64,000 nt of DNA from Xylocopa sonorina (lineage: Eukaryota > Arthropoda > Insecta > Hymenoptera > Apidae): the NCBI RefSeq assembly GCF_050948175.1, contig NC_135194.1, forward strand, positions 9,168,033 to 9,232,032. The letters are read 5' to 3'. The stretch's first letter is position 1. Every line of letters starts with the position of its first letter. A program made the position numbers and the translations under genes. The notes beneath the pieces are model-generated. The model was not told where the DNA came from and searched no databases. It saw only the letters and a program-made list of their open reading frames with translations. Below, one piece after another: positions 1 to 12,500 of this stretch.

Positions 1-2883
1 AAAATCGCGGTTCCGTCGAATGGCAGAACTCGAAGACGGGGCTGCCCCCCGTTAAAGGGGCGTAATTGTTTCCATTGTGTCGAAGAAATGGGAAGGCAGG
101 AAAGAACCGTGAACGGCTGGTCCCCTGGCATCCGGTTCTAAACGGCAGTGCGTAGACTGGCCGTTTGTCTCGCCTCGAGTTCGTTTTAACCTCGCGCTAT
201 CGTTTACGCTAACCGAACCCTTTGTCCGTCTCGCGTTCGATATCGGTTGAGAAACACGAGTCCCCTTAACACTTTGAAACGGAGAACGACACCCATTGCT
301 CGCCCTCGAGGTGTTACCCCGTCGCTGTTAAATCGCGAACGATGTCTCGTTTGTTTCTTACCTTCCAGCTGGCTGAGAAGTTTCCTGGAACTTTCTTATT
401 CTGCTTGTCGGCTGAATCGTCTCGTTTGCTTGGTTATTCCTTTCAGAAATTATTTTCAGGGAACCAGTAATCGCTACTATAGATATATTTGTCTGAGATT
501 GTCATTTTTCACGATTTTCCTTTGTTATTACCCTCGTCCTCCGTATTACCTCGTATCTAGTTATTAAATTCAATAAAATGGAATACGCGTACCTGATTTT
601 CTTTACTCGACTATAGGAGAGATCGAGAGAGCAACATCGTACACCGCACGCTGGTTCGTCGCAGGTCTATCCGATTATACAGTTGGATCCAGTCTAGGAT
701 TACGTTTCAGCGTTTAAAACAACGATAATTGGTCTGTACTCCCGCGGCATTCACGATCCAGCTCCGTTTATCGACTCGTTCGACGACGCTACTTTGCTCC
801 TCCCGTTCCGGTTAACCGGTTTACACGCGGCGAACAGTTACGAGTAGTCCTCGAGTCAGGCTGATCAGCCGGTTGAACTCGTTGACGCAGGAAATCCGTT
901 TATCCGCGCGAGGCGTTCGGCTCCTTAGAAAGTGCGGGCACCTGCGACCGAAATCAGCCGGCTGATTCACGCCGAGGAAATCCTGTTATTGCGTGTAATT
1001 CCATCGTTTTGCTCGCTGCGCCGCGCTGGATCCTAACTCTATTCTCCGCGCCGCTCGATATCGGTTGCGAATCTGCCTGCAAGCTACTGGAGAACATCGA
1101 CGACGGTACATTTCTCTCGTGAATCGTGTTACAACGTACAAATCGTTGAGGAAATCTTGCAATTTAAATATAGAAAGTAGCAATTACGATCTGTGCAAAT
1201 TGAAAGATTCTGGCTTCGTTCGATCTCAGTTAATTGTCACAAGCGATCGAGATCGCTTTAATAGAAGATATTGACGTAATGGTATCCTATAGCAGGTTGT
1301 GACGCTCGAAAAATCGGGGCAAGCGGTAGAGGTGCGAACAAGAATCACTGCGACCGCAAGTCGCAGCAATTTCATCCCTCACCGCAACTCCATACGATCT
1401 ACCTCCTCTTTGATTCGACCGCAAATTATACTAATTTTCTATAGCACCGTAAGCGATTTGACTGTGATCATTGCCGTCTCACGTAGTCGATCATCCTGTG
1501 CTCACCCTGTCACCAGAAATCATCCAAGCTTCTGGGACAGTGGCGAGCAAGAAGTGTCAGTGTTCAACGTGACCGAATCAATCTTCAATAATTTATGTCT
1601 TCACTTCCGTAGATACCACAGTGGATATCTAGTCATTACTAACATCATTGCTGACACAAAATTTTTCTAGATATTCTTGGACGAAAGTATATTCAAACAA
1701 GGTCGCCAGAACGAACAGGATCAGCACCTACGCCAGGATGGCATAAATGCTCAGACCTAATCAAGCCTGGATAACAATCCGACTGTCACGAACGATAGAG
1801 AAGCGGCGTGATAAATCATAGGAAAAGTGAACAGTTTACAAGTAATTGAAAGCCATTAGGGACACGTTTATACCCGGTATTATCACCCATGGTGTACGCA
1901 GCGTTATGGTGTACGAACGTAACACGAGGAGAACCGGTTCTGCGAATATATAATCGTACCACCGCTTACCGTATTGATTGTAAATCTCATCGGGACATCA
2001 GGATTCTCGATGTCGACTCGATATCGACGAGTTCATCCCGTTAGGGTAGACGGTGTTATTAAGCTGTTGCTCGAGACTGAGCAACAGTGGCGCAGCTAAC
2101 AGATTTCAGGGTTAAAATCTAGGACATGGAGGGATTTCTGAAATACCTTCCACGATAGGTCACCATCACATTAAATAAAAGAAACGTAACGTCATCCAGC
2201 TGTGACTCCACTTCTCGATCACAACCTCACCTCCTGTCAACGTGGTCGAACTAAAAAATACATAATTAAACCGATCAGACTATCGATTGGTATCTAGATG
2301 GACCTCTAAACATCCCCCTCAACGACGCACTATACTGAACCATCGTAATTCACAGAGGCATCGGCAATCTCGCGACCGATTAACGCTCGCAAGGCACACC
2401 AGCTGTTGATGACCGTAACCCCGCGTCCCTGTTAAAACGGAATATCCAGGAAGTTAGAACTGCGCGAAGCGAAACGACGAGCCGCTAATTGCTGTTTGAC
2501 CGAAGGAGTTCGACGAAGCCACGGACGAAGCCACTGGGATCGTTGTTCCACGGTTCATCCAGCGGGGTTGGATAGGCTGGCTTCCGCACGGGGTGGAATC
2601 CGGGCCAGGATTATCAGCGGAGGCTGCTGGATTAACGTCGAACGATCCCGATCAAAGACGCTGCGTCTCGTCGGGGATCAGTCTGAGTAGATATCGTTTC
2701 GTTGCGGATTAACCTTGTTGGCCTGCGGTCGACTCGACGCAGGAGCGGCAAAGTAGATCGAACTGAAAGTTTCGAATCGTTGATTGTCTGAAGAAGTTCT
2801 TATATTTCTTGTTGCTTGCCGTTGCTTGTCTTGAGTGGGCGAAATGGGGCAACGTGACGGTGATAAACGAGCCGCGTTTAAGC
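1..2883. other. Non-coding DNA, no gene recognised
   Basis: I see no RNA gene, transposon or convincing exon here. The open frames are all shorter than about 125 codons, overlap in several frames and show no recognisable domain. Base composition alternates between CpG-rich stretches (for example 780-1050) and AT-richer ones. If the ratchet-point interpretation is right, this is intronic; otherwise it is intergenic. Confidence 0.6.
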
Positions 2884-3211
2884 GGTACAGTTTTCGTCGC
2901 GGACGTTCAGTTTAAAGTTAGTCCAAGAAGCGAGCTTATTGAAAAGGTCATTATTGCTTCGCCAGTAAGACTGCGAAGTAATGAGACGCGATAAATGAGA
3001 GAATCTGTAATAGTTATTTAAAAATCGAGTAATGGAACTGTTTTATACGTTTCCTTCTTCCTTCGTCCACTTAACCGTGCCACCAAAACTCGAAGACACT
3101 TCTCCAGCGGCATGCATAACTAGCAGAAGTTGCTCGCAATGCGAAGATCCCTGTAAACAACCCGCGAAGAGAGAGAGGTATCCGTTGCAGAAGTAAATAC
3201 AGAAGCAACAT
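2884..3211. repeat. Tandem duplication, copy 1 (328 bp)
   Basis: This unit begins at a GGTACAGTTTTCGTC motif and is followed immediately by a second, slightly longer copy. The copies share long identical blocks, such as the stretch starting GTTCAGTTTAAAGTTAGTCC and the later one starting ACGTTTCCTTCTTCCTTCG. They differ by scattered substitutions and small indels. The minus-strand open frames inside it are probably chance. Confidence 0.9.
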
Positions 3212-3546
3212 GGTACAGTTTTCGTCACGAACGTTCAGTTTAAAGTTAGTCCAAGAAGCGAGCTTATTGAAAAGGTCATTATTGCTTCGCCAGTAAGACT
3301 GCGAAGTAACGAGGAGCAATAAATAAGAGAATCCGTGAGAGTTATTTAAAAATCAAAGAATCGAACAATTTCATACGTTTCCTTCTTCCTTCGTCCACTT
3401 AACCGTGCCACCAAAACTCGAAGACACTTCCTCAGCGGCATGCATAACTAGCAGAAGTTGCTCGCAACGCGAAGATCCCTGTAAGCAACCTGCGAAGAGA
3501 GAGGGAGAGAGGTATCGGTTGCAGAAGTAAATACAGGAGCAACATG
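3212..3546. repeat. Tandem duplication, copy 2 (about 335 bp)
   Basis: This is the second, direct-orientation copy of the preceding unit. It is a few bases longer, partly from an expanded GAGAGA run near 3495-3511. It ends at the GCAACATGG motif that also ends copy 1. The copies are close to but not fully identical by eye (roughly nine bases in ten), so the duplication is not brand new. Confidence 0.9.
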
Positions 3547-6500
3547 GCCAAGCAGAGACGTAGCTGGATCCGGGATTCGCGATCTGGGTGGTGTTTCCCG
3601 TGCAGCCTGATGTTTAGACTGCTTAAGTCACTCGAGGTCCCGACATATTTATTCATGTGGGTGCCGTGTGGGTACCGGTATGTAAATTGCGAGTTATACG
3701 GGGCCGGGTACGCGACGCCAGGCCACCTGAGCCGGTCACGCGTCAGCCCATTAGCGTTTCTTGCCCGGACGAAATCGGAGAACGGCGCCACCGCAACCGC
3801 ACCCTCCGTTACTCACCACCCCTCGTCGTTTTCTTCGTCAAGTTTCTGCGGTCGTCTGCTTTCGTACAATAGTCACGCTGGCGTACGTGCATTTTCGCGA
3901 TCGCCATCGAGATCGAAGGCTGCTCGAGAACGTACCTTTGCCTTGCTCTGGTCGCGCGATTGATTCGACGTTTCGCGATTAGACGCGACGATGTTGTTCG
4001 CGATTTTTTAACCGCGAATGAAATTTGATTTTCGAATCGTTCGTGACATCGCGTGCGTTCGATTCGCTAGGTGTAAAAAAAGATTTACGATGTCGAATTT
4101 TACTGTCTCTAGTTTTGCATCCACCGTATTATCCGCGACGATTGAAAATTACAATCGACCGGTTTTAATTTCGACGGCAATATTTCACGATCGGCGCGAG
4201 CGATGGCAATTAAGCATAAAGGCACGGAACGCTCGTCGGGGTAGCCGCAGAAACGTTTCTTTCCGCGGGAGATTAGCGGCGCTCGGTGTAACTCATCGAC
4301 TGGCGGCATTAATAACATCGTTTATCACTCTCGTTAAAGGTAGCAGTCGAATGTGCACGCGGCATGATGAACGGGGCCTTTCTCTCCTCGAAAAATCAAT
4401 CTGCGCGCACGCCGGAAGGAATTAATCTTCCCTGTGGTCCGCGGCGCGGTCCGCGGGCGCAATAATCGCCGCGTGATATATATTTCGCCATTAAACCCGC
4501 ATTCGGACGGATTTTTTCATTCATCAGCCCCGTTGCCGATTCATACTTAAAAAATCGCCCGCTCGTACGGCTTGGGAAATATGCCTGGCCATACGTCATT
4601 CCGACATATTATTCCCTCGTTAACGGACAGACGTTTTCACGCCTTAACGACACTTCATTAAATTAATGCACCCGCCCGTCACGCCTCGAACTTATCCGAA
4701 TAGTACAACGCTGTGGAACGATCGCTTTGTTCAACCCTTTCGTCGCTTTCGATTAATTCCATCACAGATTGCGTGGTTCTGGACTCTCTCGAAATTGGAA
4801 AAATCCAGTTAATCGTATAGTACCATCTTTAAATTAGAAGAAAATTGGAAGGAAGAACGTGGTTTGTTGCATAGAAATTACTAGCAGTACAGTTTACGAC
4901 GATGAATTCGAATCTTCACTTCGCTCAAATTTCATAGAAGAAAAAAAGACTGGCTAATATCTCTGCATGAATGAAAGTTTACGTTAAAACAAAGTTCTCC
5001 AAAATGGAGTGAATTTTATGAAGAAGAAGATCGTGAAGCTCCTCCCGGGAAATCCAGTATTTGGACCGCTTTGAGGGGATCGCAGGCATTCGCGACAAAT
5101 TTTCTCGCCTTCCATCAACAGGAAAAGGGGTGGTTGAAAAAAGTGGAGGAATGAAATTCGCGTGCGACTCGCGGCCGACTGCCGGCGCGGCTCAATCAGA
5201 ACCGCGCAGTCTCAGCAAATTTGTATTTCTAAATTGAACCGGCTCTGTGTAAATAATACCGAAACTTTTCTCGATGAACAAAGTAAGTGGCGGCGGAGAC
5301 GCGGGAGGGAGGGGGGACCAGTGGATGAAAGGAGGACGAGGGGTGGCTCCTTTGAAGTTCCGTACATAACGTTGAAATTTCTGTTAAAGAACTTCCGCGA
5401 GTTTTTCAACTTGAACTTGCCCGGGCGTATTTTCCGCCTGTATATTTCCAGGGCTGCCTCGGCTGCGTTGCCGCGGGCGGCTCGATATAACCGGCTCCCG
5501 ATTTATTGGAAATGAGACTTAACTCGTTCCGCCGTCGGCCTGGTACTCCGTTCAAGCTAAAATATTAGTTTCCACGGCGCGGAAGGAAAGCGGCCGCCGA
5601 TGGAAAACGAGCCGGCGGGGGTCGACCGTTTCTCCGATTGCTTCGGCTTCTGTTCGAGCGATGATAAATTGGATCCTGGACGCCGCGACACGAAATTAAA
5701 CTTAACTGCTCGGTGACCCGGTTCTTTTGTAATTTCATTAAACGCCCCGAATAATAATCGGTACAATTGAACTCCATCGAATAACCGCGAGGGACGCTGT
5801 TTCTCTGTCTTCGGATACGAATTCTCAAACTTCGTCTATGTTAAACCATATACCTCTTTTCCTTGTTTTATACCGCGCTTTCCGTGCGCGGCAAATTTAT
5901 TATTCCTCTGTGTCGTGGTCAATCGTACGAGAGTTGGTTTCTGCCAATTATCTTGGAGTGCGTCAGTTGTTTCACGAAGAGCTTGATTAATTCAGAGAGT
6001 GACTTTTCTAAATCGTTCCAAGGGTTGCGAATATGACTCAAAGCGAGCGAGTAGATGAGCGATGAGAGAGGCTTTGACGCGGGAGTGTTTGAATTTTTTA
6101 AACGTCCCGCGAGCTTATCAGCGACGTTGAGAAATACACCGATTACGGGGCTAATTACGCGGATACAGCGCGTACGAGGCGCGAGCAGGCGCGATAACGA
6201 CGTAGCCGAGCACCGCGAGCTGAGATTTCAGCCTGTTGACAACGACGAATCTCAGCTATGAAATAATATTATCATCAGGGTGTTGGGCGATCGCGAACCC
6301 TGCGGGTGACAAAGAGCAACGGGCGCTATCTGACGGTGACCCCTTCAGTTCGCCAGAGTTTAGATCTTACTTGAAAGGATCCGTCCTCGTCGCTTCGGCT
6401 TTCTACCCTCTTTTCACCTCGCGGCGAGGAGATAACCGAGCTGGCGAACGCGGCTGCTTTAAGGGTTGCGCACGCCTCGGATCGCGTCTCTGAGAACCGT

Positions 6501-9500
6501 CCTGCTTGGTTCACGCGTCGCTGTTCGCCAACTGTACACGTTTGCTAGTGGTGTAACAACTTTTGCGAACAGTGAACATCATGAACGTGAACCTGTCGAC
6601 GAATCGTGAAGAGTACTTTGTTGGGTGGCGGTACATCAATGGTATTCTTCGCGAGTTGTTCGCGAGCAACAATGTGTAGACTTGGAGAAGCTGTTTTCTT
6701 CTTTTGCGCAAAGTCTAGATTTTTTACACCCTTTGAGCACGAATGGTTGGAATAATTTTCGTTGGTGTAATTACCAGGCACAATCTTGAATGCTACGAGT
6801 AGTGAGTAGAACGTCGTTTCATTTGTAATGAAATTTTCAATCACGTCATAGAGTTAGCTGGTAATTAATTTACGAGGGTCGTCCCAATTTTAATATTTCA
6901 GAAGAGCCGGACGTAGTTTCGCCGGTTGCTCGCGCACCACCCTTTAACCCGCGCCCTTGTTGCGTCCACTTAAACCCGTTTAAGTTCTACTTCAATTAGC
7001 CCTTTGAACAGTCGACTCTTTGTAACGCGAAAGGAATTGACTTTTTTGTACTTCTCTTAAGCACTTTTGACGTTATGTAAAGAAAGCACCTCTGCAGCAG
7101 CTGCTCTTGATCCGTTGCAGAAAGAAAGCACCCTTTTCTCCCTTTACGCGAAGCTCTTTCGAATCCTTACGAGGAACGAGCGTGGTTTGGGTATCTGTGT
7201 GACTTTCACGCAAAAAGCAACTTCAGGTAAATAGGTATTTTCGATTCGCTACAAAAAGAGGTAAAGGTTAAGCGTTAAAGTAAGAAGAAATCAAAATTGA
7301 AGCACCGAATGGCCACGTTCTCGGTCAGTTTTCATTTCACTCCACTTTACTGACCACGTAATACTTAAATTATCGTCGATCGAGTGCCTTGTCTGTTCCG
7401 TTATTCGTTATATGCACGGTATATTTTGCAAAAAGAATCTTTCGATCGTTCCCCGTTCAATTTTTATCACGACGCGGCGCAGTTTGCATATGCATCTTTA
7501 TCAATATGGAACTGACGTTTCTCTCTTGAATGCTCGAATGCTTCCTGTCTGTCATAAAATATACAGCACTCAAAAAGTTCCCTACAAAATTGAACAGACG
7601 TAGACGGCACTTCTGCCTCGCAGCAGAAGAATGATGAATTAAAAATGAATTTCCCTTACTATTTACCCTCGCGAGTTGCACCCTTCACTGTCGTGCTCTC
7701 GCGCAATTGGCATATTCATGCGTCACAGTTTCTGAAGCATCGCTACTCAGAAATTAACCATTACCCAAAGCAGATATGATCAAAGAGCGATATTTAAAAG
7801 TAACAGAAAATCAGCGTGGATATCGTCGCAGCGCACAATCCTTCGTGTTTGTAGTTCGATTCTCGAAAGAAACTCGTCTGGAATCCCTCGAAAGACGGGG
7901 GCCACTTGATGGCGTCGTATGTGCGCAACCCCTTAACGCAGCGTTACCATAATGGAGCCACGTTTTCTCCGTGGCGCTGGGAATTATTTACTCACGCCGG
8001 GAATGCGGAGGAGGGTATCGTTGTAAGAACAGCCCGAGGTCTCACCTACCGATGTCGTCGTAATCCGTGTCGAGAATCACCCGCGAGAGGGACGAGGAAG
8101 GGGCGAGGACAGCGGTGGCCCTTGCAGCAACCGGCTCCTCGCCTATCTCCCTCGCCTGCACGCTCTCGCGTCTCTTTCTCGCCGTGGATATCGTTACGCG
8201 GATAAAACCGCATTGCTGAAAGGCTGCCGAGCTAATCGACCGCTCGCGCCGCTTCCTCGAAATCTTTCGGGCGCACGCGGAATGCCGATGCTGTGCCGAT
8301 CGAACAGCGGCCCCGATAAAACAGCACAGCCCTTAACAGGCGTCGGGCGCGAGGTGAATATCGGTATTTCCCTCCTGTTACGCTCTCGCGGACCACGCGG
8401 CGGGAAGGGGGATGCCTCGCGAGCGGACGCGGGGAATTTCGCCGATAAAACTGATCGATTGGACTCGCTGCGGCGAGGCGCGTACGATGATCCAACGGGA
8501 TAAACATCTATCATCGTGTTACGCGTGTGCAAGGTGTTGGACCAACGGCTGGTGGGAATTCTCGAGAACCGATTCCACGGGTATAAACAAGGGTGTACCG
8601 AAGGACGCCCTCTTCATCTTCAAACTTATTCTCGCCAAAAACAAAACGTGCAACGGAATTTTCTCTGTTATTCCTTTCCGTCTTGTTATCCTTTACTTTC
8701 GTTCACGATAAATGACTGTTCCAACGAGACAGTAAACAATAGACGTTTTGTTATTACACAACGCGTTGCACAGGGGTGGTAACGAGTAACGCACGCGACC
8801 GTTGGCAGCTACATCAGAGCCACATCAGAAAACCACCCTTCCAAGACGCGATCGTTCTCGCCTACGGTTTCTCTCCGGAGAACGGCTGCAACACCACCGC
8901 GCGGTCGACGCGCAGAGTTACAAGGCTGCGCATAATGCTATCAGAAGCCGGGCATCCGCTCGAGCAAGAAGACCAAGCGGAGAGGAGCCGTAGAGGGCCC
9001 GCAGAAGGCCGGGCCGTGGCTTGATGAACGCGCCCGTTTATATCTACCGGCTGGTACCACCGAACGGGGCAGCCGCTCGACGCCGAATTCCGCCGCTTTC
9101 CAATAATTTTATTTTTGCTTTTAATGCGCCGCGTCCGCGATGGGATCGTTCGAACGGCTGCCTGCCGGCGGTCGATGGCGCTTCTTGATACTAGATAAAA
9201 CCGAGGTACGACCGGTCGCCCGCTTTCGGCCCTCCCATCGACCGATCCTCTCTCCTTTTACCACCGCGCCGGCTGGTCCCCGTCGCTCGCCGCGCTTTTT
9301 CGCTCCTTTCCACGCTTCTGGCCTCGCTGGCTCCTTCGCTCCTCTCTTTGTTAGGCTGGCTGGCGCGTAACCGCGAGTCCGCGCGCAAAGATGCCATCGC
9401 GCGGCCCCCTCGGAACCACCGAGATTGCCTTTTCGACGACGGCATGCGCCTCGCCTCTCCGCTGCTGGCAGAACGGCCTACCGGCCGCGTCCATTGCCGA

Positions 9501-12500
9501 TCTGCGGATATTTATTGCCGCGCGCCCCTCCTCGCCCATCCGCCCGCCGCCTTTCCTTTTTCGCAACCTGCGCCCAACCCCGCGGCGCCCATCGCGCTCC
9601 CCAGTGATTGATCTGAATTCTTCCGATGAATTTTTCGAGATCGGACTTTTGGCTCCAGTGGATCGTCTCGTAGAGGATCGAGGCTGGGGTGTCCCTTTTT
9701 GCGCGCCAGGGTGGTTTCCGCTCGGATCACTGGAGACGGGTAAGTCGACCTTGGTGATTGTTAATCGACATCGCGAGAAGAGACGCGCGATTTTAGGATA
9801 ACGAACCGTGAAAAAAGATGTGGCTATTCAAAATGCAAAGTTTCCACGAATGATGTCTCAGTTACTAGAATGGGAGACTACTGGATTACGATTTGTATCG
9901 CGCGTCGATACTCGAAAACGGAGAGTATCGATGCAGGATCGACGAGTTGCGAACACTCCTCGCAGTGACCGTGCGTCGTTCGTAGCGTCAAACGAGCGGT
10001 CTGTAAAGCACGTTACACCGGACAGAAGCCGGTGGACGCGTGTTACGATCCGTTCGAATGGGACCTCATGAATAACAAATACGCTCCCTGGTTATTTCTC
10101 ACGACGTGAGAGAGCGTTTCCACGTATACACGGGATCGTCGAACGGACGGCGGACGATGGGCCGCGGTGCGAGGGCGCCGCGTAGTATCGAGAGGGCGGT
10201 AAATAATATCCACGCGTGGTTGTACGAGCGTCGAGCGATAAATCACCCGTAGCCGTGACAGGAAATTGAACTTTCGCGAATACTTATGCCCTCGTGATTA
10301 TTCATGTCGATAGCGCGTTCTACTAAGTGAAAAGGAGCCGAGGGCGAGGGGATCCGCATCGTATTTTAGGCAACGTCCTCGACGATAAATAACGCGTTGG
10401 CGTCCCCTCGATCCGTGCACGCGACACCGTCGACGAGCAGAGAAGATGCTTCATTATATTCGCGATCCTGATTTCTGATGCTCGCGACGAATCGCGAAGA
10501 GAGAAATCGAGAGACATCAGGGAACAGCTGATTAAAAAGGGTTATCGTCAGATGGTTCGAGTGTGTTTATAAACTTTCCACCCTTTAATCGCGTATCAGA
10601 AAAGCAAGCGAATAATGGTTGCTTCGTTGCACGAGTACCATCGGCTATATTTTTGTGCGAAGAGAGGAACCAGCGTCGATCGGCGCAGGCTATAATATAA
10701 AACTCGTTTCAGTAATCGAGGGTGGGTTATTCAAAAATAATGAAATCCTCGGAAGAGACCGGCTGGTAACTCTTCTGGCCACCAGGCTACTTTGTAACGC
10801 GATCAGCTTTGGTCACGCGCCAAGCCACCACGACGACGACTCGCATCTGCGGCTCTAACCCGACCGAATTTATGTGCGGCCTGCTTCCACCCCCTGACAC
10901 GGCGAGCCGAGGCACGTGGACACGGTGACGGTTTGTAAACTGCCTCCCTTAGAAACTCGCCAAGGCGGACGCAAGTTTGTCGAGTTAATTGCATCGCGTG
11001 GGAACATTCTGTCCTGGCGATATTAAATCCCGCCCGAGTTTTCTCGTTGCCCTCGTTGTTCTCGTTATTCGACCAACCCTCTGTTCTTCTCGCGAGTCTC
11101 GCGAGGGGTAGGCCCTGGAATTTATTATTTTCTCTGCTCCTCTAAATTCTCGACTGTCATCGTGCGTGTCGACTGATCGAAAACCGCCAAGACTGAGTCT
11201 AAAGACGCGGTGGTTTCTTCGCGAGCAAGAATTACATCGTCTAGGTAAAATAATGGCACCAGAAGCTGGGAGTGATCGATCATCGCGCGTTAGAAAGACG
11301 TTTCAATTAAGGCGTGTGGACGCAGCGAGCATTGTTCGAGGCTTCTGTGCGCGATGCGTGCGTACAGCGCGAGACGAGGGATTAATCCAAATCCAGCGGT
11401 GGTTCTATCCAGCCGTGGAACGACTGTAAAACCGTGCGTTGTCAGACGAGGGCCTCGTTGCCCGCGCGCTGCGGTGTCGCTTGTTATCGTAGTCTTATTA
11501 CGTCTTAAGCTGGTTGTCACTCCGAAATGATACGGGTGCTGGCTTCCAGTTTCCGCCCGTGAAGCTATTGTACGGCTTGTTACAGCCGACGTGGTATATA
11601 CGCCGGCTGTATTCTTACCAAGTTCGCTAATGCACTTTGAATTTATTACCAACGAGATCCGAGAGATCTCGGCATTGTTGGCAGAGTTTAAGATCCGCGA
11701 GAGTTTTCGAGCACCTATTTAGATACTAGACGCTGCCTGTTGGACGCGCGTAATCCTTAAGCCGATTACGTTACCACCGAGGATCTTTCACTATCCGCTT
11801 GTCAAATGGTACATTTTCTTACATCGTCTAATTTTATAATCAAACACGTGAAATTTATTCGCATTGATAACGTTACAATTTTGCGAGGACAGTTTCGAAT
11901 GAAATTTGCTGGTGCCTGTACTCGAACATCCTGCGGACTCCTTCCAGAGCGAGAGAAAGAGAAAGAGAGAGAGACACACACACACGCACACAGTTATATA
12001 ACACCAAAGCCGCGCGCACGATAAGCCAAGAGCGGCGCGCCGCCATTACAGGCGATAAAGTGCTTAAGTCTTCAATCTCATTCAAGGAACTCGCACGGAA
12101 CCACCCCATTGCGCGTGTGTCACGGTGCAATTACTACGTTTTACTTTCGTCATGCTATTTTTTAATTACGTATATTACACTTCGTACCTTATTGTTAGAG
12201 CCAGGCCGTGCGAAGCTGTGCGAAGGCCGTAAAGCTACGATATAAAAGCGCGTACCCGTGTACGTGCGCGCGAGACGCGTGGGGAGGCGACGGTGGACGG
12301 CTGGCGTGGAATATAATTTGGCGGAACAAGAAAAGACGCTGGGCTCTGGGAGGGGTGGATCTACCCGGACGGTTCCTGGCCGCGTATTAACCCTATCGGT
12401 ATGATGATGCCGCGGTTTGCCTCGGTAGGTACTGTAATTACGGTAATGTTATGCGCGCTAATTGGAGGATTTTGCGAGGGCACGATAAAAACGAGATTAC

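Noticed and set aside
9736..9746. Isolated GGTAAGT donor word
   Set aside because: No acceptor plus recognisable coding frame could be paired with it; single donor words occur by chance on both strands (also near 24536, 34336 and 62345).
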